A stretch of DNA of 7,854 bases. Source: Clostridiales bacterium. GTDB taxonomy: Bacteria; Bacillota; Clostridia; Lachnospirales; Lachnospiraceae. The notes under the pieces were generated by a model that had not been told where the DNA came from, ran no database searches, and saw only the letters and a program-made list of their open reading frames with translations. The position numbers and the translations under genes are program-made. Positions 5,304 to 7,854 of the stretch are shown here, piece by piece. The number at the start of each line of letters is the position of its first letter. Position 1 is the stretch's first letter. Location of the stretch: positions 1-7,854 of the forward strand of contig DYCJ01000114.1 of NCBI GenBank assembly GCA_019418195.1, in the 5' to 3' direction.

Positions 5304-6716
5304 ATGGGCGGTTTTTTTGGCGTTGCATCGAAACACGACTGTGTGCTTGAGCTTTTTTACGGAGTGGATTATCATTCCCATCTCGGAACGAGAAGAGGAG
5401 GAATGGCAGTCTACGGTAAGGAAGGCTTTAATCGTGCGATCCACAATATAGAGAATTCTCCGTTCCGTACGAAATTTGAACGGGATGTGGAGGAACTGAA
5501 AGGAAATCTGGGAATCGGCTGTATCTCGGACTATGAACCCCAGCCGTTGCTGCTGCAGTCTCATCTGGGGAGTTTTGCCATTACGACGATAGGAAAGATA
5601 AATAATCAGGATGAAATCCTGGAAAAAGCATATAAGGACGGTAGATCACATTTTCTGGAGATGAGCGGGGGACAGATCAATGCTACTGAGCTTATCGGCT
5701 CCCTGATCTGCCGGAAAAGTTCGATTGAAGAGGGAATCCGGTATGCACAGGAGATGGTTGACGGTTCCTTAAGCCTTCTTATCATGACAAAAGACGGTAT
5801 TTATGCGGCAAGAGATCTGTATGGAAGGACTCCTGTGGTGATCGGGAAGAAAGAAGATGCCTACTGTGTATCATTTGAAAACTTTGCTTATCTGAACCTC
5901 GGATATAACCATGACCGGGAACTGGGGCCGGGTGAGATCGCATACATCACGCCGGAGAGCGTGGAGACTCTGGTACAGCCGGGAGAAAAAATGCGGATCT
6001 GTTCTTTCCTGTGGGTATATTACGGGTATCCGACCTCTTCCTATGAGGGAGTCAATGTAGAGGAGATGCGCTATCACTGTGGAAGCATGCTGGCGAAGAG
6101 AGACGGCGATTCCGTGCATCCGGATATTGTGGCCGGCGTGCCGGATTCCGGTGTGGCCCACGCCATCGGCTATTCCAATGAATCAGGCATTCCGTATGCA
6201 AGACCATTTATCAAATATACTCCTACATGGCCGAGATCTTTCATGCCGACGAACCAGAGCCAGAGAGACCTGATCGCCCGCATGAAGCTGATCCCGGTGC
6301 AGGCGCTTATTGAAAACAAGAAACTGCTGTTAATTGATGATTCAATTGTGCGGGGAACACAGCTCAGGGAGACGACAGAATTCCTTTACCGGAGCGGTGC
6401 AAAGGAAGTGCATGTGCGCCCGGCGTGCCCGCCCCTTGTGTTCGGCTGTAAGTATTTGAACTTCTCCCGCTCTAAGTCAGATATGGAACTGATCACCAGA
6501 CGTGTGATCCGGGAGCAGGAGGGAGACAGCTGTCCGGAGGAAGTACTTGAGGAATACACAAATCCGGATTCCTGCAGATACGCAAAGATGATCGAGGAGA
6601 TCAGAAGGATCCAGAACTTTACGACGCTGAGATTCCACAGATTGGACGATCTTCTGGAATCAATCGGCCTGGAACCGTGCAAGGTGTGTACCTATTGTTT
6701 CAGCGGTAAAGAATAG
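5304..6716 (+). CDS. PurF-like amidophosphoribosyltransferase paralog lacking the glutaminase cysteine
   Basis: A 470-residue cytoplasmic protein with the two-domain PurF layout: N-terminal Ntn-type glutaminase fold (about 1-230) and C-terminal phosphoribosyltransferase (about 250-470). The PRPP loop LLLIDDSIVRGTQ (341-353) and the VAGVPDSGVAHA segment (276-287) are intact. Cysteines at 233, 375/382 and the C-terminal CKVCTYC (459-465) correspond to the [4Fe-4S] ligands of Bacillus-type PurF. The start MGGFFGV aligns with the canonical CGVFGI but has glycine where the catalytic cysteine belongs. By motif alignment from memory, the glutamine-binding positions are also changed: GHxRYST becomes GIGCISD, NGN becomes IGK, SDTE becomes NATE. 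An in-frame TAA at 5289-5291 excludes an upstream propeptide. The ATG follows AAGGAGG at 7 nt. It probably performs PRPP chemistry with free ammonia or another acceptor, or has a non-catalytic role; automated annotation as PurF would overstate it. Confidence 0.88.
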   Translation: MGGFFGVASKHDCVLELFYGVDYHSHLGTRRGGMAVYGKEGFNRAIHNIENSPFRTKFERDVEELKGNLGIGCISDYEPQPLLLQSHLGSFAITTIGKINNQDEILEKAYKDGRSHFLEMSGGQINATELIGSLICRKSSIEEGIRYAQEMVDGSLSLLIMTKDGIYAARDLYGRTPVVIGKKEDAYCVSFENFAYLNLGYNHDRELGPGEIAYITPESVETLVQPGEKMRICSFLWVYYGYPTSSYEGVNVEEMRYHCGSMLAKRDGDSVHPDIVAGVPDSGVAHAIGYSNESGIPYARPFIKYTPTWPRSFMPTNQSQRDLIARMKLIPVQALIENKKLLLIDDSIVRGTQLRETTEFLYRSGAKEVHVRPACPPLVFGCKYLNFSRSKSDMELITRRVIREQEGDSCPEEVLEEYTNPDSCRYAKMIEEIRRIQNFTTLRFHRLDDLLESIGLEPCKVCTYCFSGKE

Positions 6717-6730
6717 AATTTCAGCAGAAT

Positions 6731-6766
6731 GCCCGACAGATACAGATTTACACTGTTCTGCCGGGC
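6731..6766 (+). terminator. Hairpin downstream of the PurF-like gene, possible terminator
   Basis: GCCCGACAG (6731-6739) pairs with CTGCCGGGC (6758-6766) with one A-C mismatch, and an inner ACAG/CTGT stem (6742-6745 with 6753-6756) closes a 7-nt loop. It begins 14 nt after the stop codon. The stem is strong, but the bases after it are AAAACTG rather than a T-run, so intrinsic termination in the forward direction is doubtful. An overlapping alternative stem, CAGATACAG (6737-6745) with CTGTGTCTG (6771-6779), is followed by ATTTT. Confidence 0.4.
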
Positions 6767-6807
6767 AAAACTGTGTCTGATTTTCGGTGTAAACGGGGGA
6801 TTAACAA

Positions 6808-7854
6808 ATGTTAATTAAAACAAGAAAAGAAAATAATCTCGGGATTGACTGGGGAACTTTTTACAAGACTGTCATAGGACTTGTGATTCCCATGGCACTT
6901 CAGAATCTGATCAATGTAGGAGTTACGGCAGCCGATGTCGTCATGCTCGGCGCAGTGGGAGAGACGGCGCTCTCGGGAGCTTCCCTTGCAGGACAGGTGC
7001 AGTATATCATGACTCTTTTTCTCTTCGGCCTTACGTCCGGAGCTACTGTCCTGACTGCACAGTACTGGGGAAAAGGAGACCGGGAGACTATTGAGAAGAT
7101 TCTTGGCATGACAGTGAAAGCGGCGGTTCTTGTGACGGCCCTGTTTACAGTGGCGGCGCTCGCGGTGCCATCGTTTCTGATGAAGATTTTCACCTCGGAT
7201 CCGGCTGTGATCGCAGAAGGAGTAAAATATTTGCGCATTGTTGCATTTACCTATATCATGATCGGAGTGACGCAGGCCTATCTCTATGTTATGCGCAGCG
7301 TGGAGCGTGTGGTAGTGGCGACTGTGGTGTATCTCTGTTCCCTGCTCTGCAATATTGTGATGAACTCTATCTTTATCTTCGGACTGTTCGGACTGCCGGC
7401 AATGGGTGTTTCAGGTGCGGCGCTGGGCACCTTCTGCGCCCGAATACTTGAAGTAATATTGACGGCAGGATATGCCCGGCTTTTTAACAAGGAGATCAAA
7501 CTCCGTCCGAAATATATCCTGCATACCGACAGAGCGTTGTTCCGCGATTTTATGAGATATGCCCTCCCGGTAGTCGCAAATGAGGTTATGTGGGGAATGG
7601 GAACTGCCGCGAATACTGCAATTCTGGGACACCTGGGAAGTGCGGCAGTGGCGGCAAACTCTGTAGCGCAGGTGGCAAGACAGCTTGCCACGGTAGTATC
7701 TTTCGGTCTGTCCAGTGCGGCGGCGATCTATCTGGGCAAGACCATAGGAGAGAAAAAGCTGGAACACGCCCGTGCCTATGCGAAGCGCTTTATTGTACTC
7801 AGTCTGGTCATGGGAGTGCTGGGCGGCCTGATCATACTGGCAGCGTCCGGACCG
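6808..7854 (+). CDS. MATE-family multidrug/Na+ efflux transporter, 3' end outside the window
   Basis: A partial gene: 349 codons are present and the frame is still open at the edge; MATE proteins usually have about 450 residues, so roughly 100 are missing. It would export cationic compounds across the cytoplasmic membrane in exchange for Na+ or H+. Family features: a hydrophilic N-terminus, then IPMALQNLINVGVTAADVVM (first helix, 27-46), the GLTSGATVLTAQYWGKGD motif (74-91) typical of the first MatE domain, a helix-rich first half to about 225, and the start of the second MatE domain near 247 (FMRYALPVVANEVMW), with GHLGSAAVAANSVA (274-287) repeating the pattern. The ATG at 6808 follows CGGGGGA with about 8 nt spacing. 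It lies 91 bp after the PurF-like gene in the same direction, with a hairpin between, so it may be its own unit or read through. Substrate unknown. Confidence 0.92.
   Translation, partial: MLIKTRKENNLGIDWGTFYKTVIGLVIPMALQNLINVGVTAADVVMLGAVGETALSGASLAGQVQYIMTLFLFGLTSGATVLTAQYWGKGDRETIEKILGMTVKAAVLVTALFTVAALAVPSFLMKIFTSDPAVIAEGVKYLRIVAFTYIMIGVTQAYLYVMRSVERVVVATVVYLCSLLCNIVMNSIFIFGLFGLPAMGVSGAALGTFCARILEVILTAGYARLFNKEIKLRPKYILHTDRALFRDFMRYALPVVANEVMWGMGTAANTAILGHLGSAAVAANSVAQVARQLATVVSFGLSSAAAIYLGKTIGEKKLEHARAYAKRFIVLSLVMGVLGGLIILAASGP

Noticed and set aside
5193..5564. Minus-strand open frame of 123 codons opposite the leader and start of the PurF-like gene
   Set aside because: It lies antisense to a clear coding region and the structured leader, with composition typical of a shadow frame.
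7284..7767. Minus-strand open frames of 135 and 118 codons over the MATE gene
   Set aside because: The plus-strand MATE reading frame is open throughout and carries family motifs; the reverse frames are shadows.

Overview
The window looks like a chromosomal segment of an anaerobic Firmicute, most probably a gut Lachnospiraceae-type Clostridia. The evidence is moderate GC, strong AGGAGG ribosome-binding sites before nearly every gene, and protein styles (NarL-type two-component pair, BcrA-type ABC exporter, FeS-type PurF relative, MATE transporter) typical of that group. The assignment is inference from style, not from a marker gene.

Left part (22-5128): a divergently arranged sensing and export module. 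On the minus strand lie a multi-membrane-spanning sensor histidine kinase (HisKA_3 class) and its LuxR/NarL-type response regulator, 3 bp apart. On the plus strand lie an ABC ATPase and two ABC-2 type permeases with tight or overlapping junctions (1924-5128). The composition (NarL-family pair plus one ATPase and two six-helix permeases) resembles the Bacillus subtilis LnrJK-LnrLMN antibiotic-resistance locus, except that here the two halves are divergent. The shared region 1729-1923 carries a minus-strand TATAAT promoter and two related 12-bp dyads 22 bp apart, plausible response-regulator operators. Likely scheme: the kinase detects a membrane-active compound, the regulator binds between the two operons, and the exporter is induced.

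Middle part (5129-6716): a separate transcription unit with a TTGACT/TATTCT promoter, a structured 5' leader of two stem-loops, and a 470-residue relative of PurF (amidophosphoribosyltransferase). It keeps the PRPP-binding machinery and the cysteines expected for an iron-sulfur cluster. It lacks the N-terminal catalytic cysteine and the glutamine-binding residues of the glutaminase domain, and an in-frame stop just upstream excludes a missed N-terminus. It is probably not a conventional glutamine-dependent PurF, and it is the most interesting item here.

Right part (6717-7854): a 91-bp gap with a strong hairpin (and an overlapping alternative pairing), then a MATE-family efflux gene that runs off the end of the window (349 codons present).

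No rRNA, tRNA, CRISPR array, insertion sequence or phage gene was seen.
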